From an uncultured Clostridia bacterium (lineage in GTDB: Bacteria; Bacillota; Clostridia; UBA1381): a stretch of 41,570 bases of DNA. The position numbers and the translations under genes are program-made. This document shows, piece after piece, positions 37,001-40,000 of the stretch. Under the pieces are notes generated by a model. The model did not search any database, had not been told where the DNA came from, and saw only the letters and a program-made list of their open reading frames with translations. Location: the NCBI GenBank assembly GCA_947585795.1, contig CANPXG010000018.1, positions 1 through 41,570 of the forward strand. Direction: 5' to 3'. The number at the start of each line of letters is the position of its first letter. The first letter of the stretch is position 1.

Positions 37001-40000
37001 ATTCAATGCCGCTTGCGACATACACGCTGAAGATATTCAGAAAAGACCTCATGGCAAACGTTCCCGACCTTGCGTCGCTGACGGTAAACGGCGAAACGAT
37101 ATTCCCCGAGTTCTCACCGAGAGAGCTTAACTACTACGCTTACGTTGACAGCAGTCTGACCGAGGTTTCGGTTAACGCGTCGGCTGCGGCTAAGGACGGC
37201 GTTGTAAGCGGCGTTGGCGTAATACCTCTTGAGGACAGCAAGACAGTGAACGTCATAACTGTTCGCAACGGCTCGACGCTGCAAAGATACTCGCTGACCG
37301 TTCTTAAGGAGAGCGCGGGCGACGACCTCCAAGGCACTATCAACACAAGCGATAACTTCGACTCCGTACCGGTACAGACATTCACGGTAGCCGACGGCAC
37401 AACGGTTGTTCCGATTATGGTACACACCGCTTCGGCTCCCAACGATGAAATAGTTGTCACGATAAACGGTGTCGAGGTTGAAAGCGACAAGGATATTGAG
37501 TTCGCAATGACGACTCAGAAGGAACGCTTTGACATATCGATAAGACATACGACCGAGCTTGGCAAGGTATACAATAAGGCATACGTAGTTTATAACGAAA
37601 GCGATGCCGAGAAGCCTTACGAGCCGTATATCGACCATATCAAGGTTGATCCGTCAAGCGAGCCTACAGGCAATGACGCTAAATTCTTCACGACCTTTGA
37701 CAACAAGGTATTCGCTTACGAAGTTACAAACAACTCCGCTGCGCCGTATCTCTACGCATCGTCCGATGACGATGAGGCGTACATCGAGCTGTTTGACGAG
37801 GAGCTTAACGATTACGCGTTGATCGACGGCTTGGGAAGCTACATCGCCGAAACCATAGGCGACAGCGGCAAGGCTGTATTCAAGTTCCGCGTAACGAAGT
37901 TCGCGTCAAGCGGATACGAGCTTGTGAACGAGTACGAAGTGACCGTATACAATACGGACGCGCCGATACTCAAGAACCTGTGGACAGAAAACGCGATCAT
38001 GAAGAAGTCGTTCGATCCTGTAGTAAGAGATTACGACGTACTCATAGGTCCGCAAACAGAGAAGTTTACCGTATTTACGGAGCATACGTATGAGAACAAG
38101 GGAATTGAGATCATAAGTATGAATATTGACGGCGGCGAATACGTATCAGGCAAGACAAGACAGTTCACAGACCTGTCGCTTGACCAAGACGAATTTACCG
38201 TAAACGTCAAAGTATCCGTTGACGGTGAAGAAGGAATATACGTTCTCCACGTAATACGCAGCGATGAGCTTCTTGCCGAGGTATTTATCAAGAACCTTGA
38301 AATCAAGGACGAAACAGATACCGAGGAAACAGGCGACAAGGACGGCTTATACGAGCTTACGCCTGACTTTGAAAGCGAAAAGGCTTCGTATACGACGACA
38401 GTGAACTACACCGACAATTCGGTAACGCTTACCGTAACGGCGTTCAAGAGTGGCAATGAAGATGAAGCCAAGAACGACATACTGTCCGCTAAGCTCAGCG
38501 ACGGTACGGAAATACCGCTTACAAGCGGCGTTGAGGCTGAGATCATTCTGCCCGAAACCTTCCTGCAGAGCGACAGCTCGACAGAGGTTATCACGATTTA
38601 CGTAACCGACGCCGATACGAATGAAACGGGCGAGTATAAGCTCACTGTCAAGAGAGGCAGCCGCGCAAACGGCATCTCAAGACTTGAATCTCTTACGACC
38701 GATAAGGGCGACTGGTCTGACACGTTCAACGCGGAGAAATATGATTACACGATCAAGATAAATCCGAACGAGAGCGACATAACCGTTACGGCTGTTGCCA
38801 AGAATGTGTATGACGACATAGTAATGACGTACAACGGAGTAAGCACAAGCGCCGTTCCGTCAGAAGCGTCCAACAAGTTCACTCTCAAGGACGAGAAGGA
38901 AAGCTACATCTTCGTAACAGTCGGCTCCGACAAGGACGGCACGGCATACACGTATGTTCTCAAGATAATGAGAGAAAATACCGCGGTGCTGAGCAACCTT
39001 ATAGCGAGAGATGAGGAAGAAAACGAGTACGACTTGCTCGACAAGAACCTTGTAAAGACCACCTTCGACGGACAGGTAAGCTCCTATAACATACTTATAG
39101 ATCCGCTTGCCACGGAAATCGAATTTGAGCTTATCACGGGCGAATACAAGCCTACACTGACGATGAAGAAGGACGACGAGAGCGAAATCATGACGACGGC
39201 TACGGATACGACCTCCCTGACGTTCAACATGATCCACCTGTTCGACCTCTCACTCAGTCAGAAGACGTTCGACTTCGAGTTCGGAGTTGAGAGCACGGTC
39301 GGCGGCGAGAAGAAGATAGGTAAGTACTATGTAACCGTAATAAGAGATACCGACGCGGAAGAAGCGCTTATGCAGTCTACCGTAACGGGTAACGTTCTCT
39401 CGGTTGCGGCGGAAAACCACATCGCGACGATCACGCTGTACGACAAAGTCAATGAACAGTTTGTTCCGATTGACAAGGACGGCAATATGGAAACTCAGTC
39501 GTCACTGTCAGGCAAATTTGAAATTCCGCTTCTCAACGAAGGCGTATATGACGTGATCTTCGAGAGGGACGGATACCTGGACTACAGAATAGAAAATATA
39601 GTTGCCGAAAAGACGTTCGTACCGGCTACGTACTACTTCAAGGTAGTAAGGATCCAGCCCGGTAACGTAACCGATTACGGCGACAGTGATGAGCTTGTAA
39701 ACTACGCGGATATCAACCTTATCAACGTCTTCCTGTACAACCAGATATTCTACTCATATCAGGGACGTATAGTTGATGACGGAGAAAAGATAGACGAACC
39801 TATAGTATACAAGGAATTGGCTGAGAACAATGTTCTTGAACAACAGAACGAGCTTGACAAGCAGGACGACGAAACGACAGGTAAAGACGACACCGAGCAA
39901 AAAGCTCCCGATGCCGACGAACCGCAGCAGGATACCGGTGAACCCGGTACGCCCGAAGGCGATCCCGGTATGGGAGAACCGAGTATCGGAGAACCGAGCA

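Noticed and set aside
16195-39351. Classical calcium-binding cadherin repeats
   Set aside because: The modules lack the LDRE, DxNDN and DxD calcium motifs of true cadherins; the pattern is the PF12733 'cadherin-like' sandwich.
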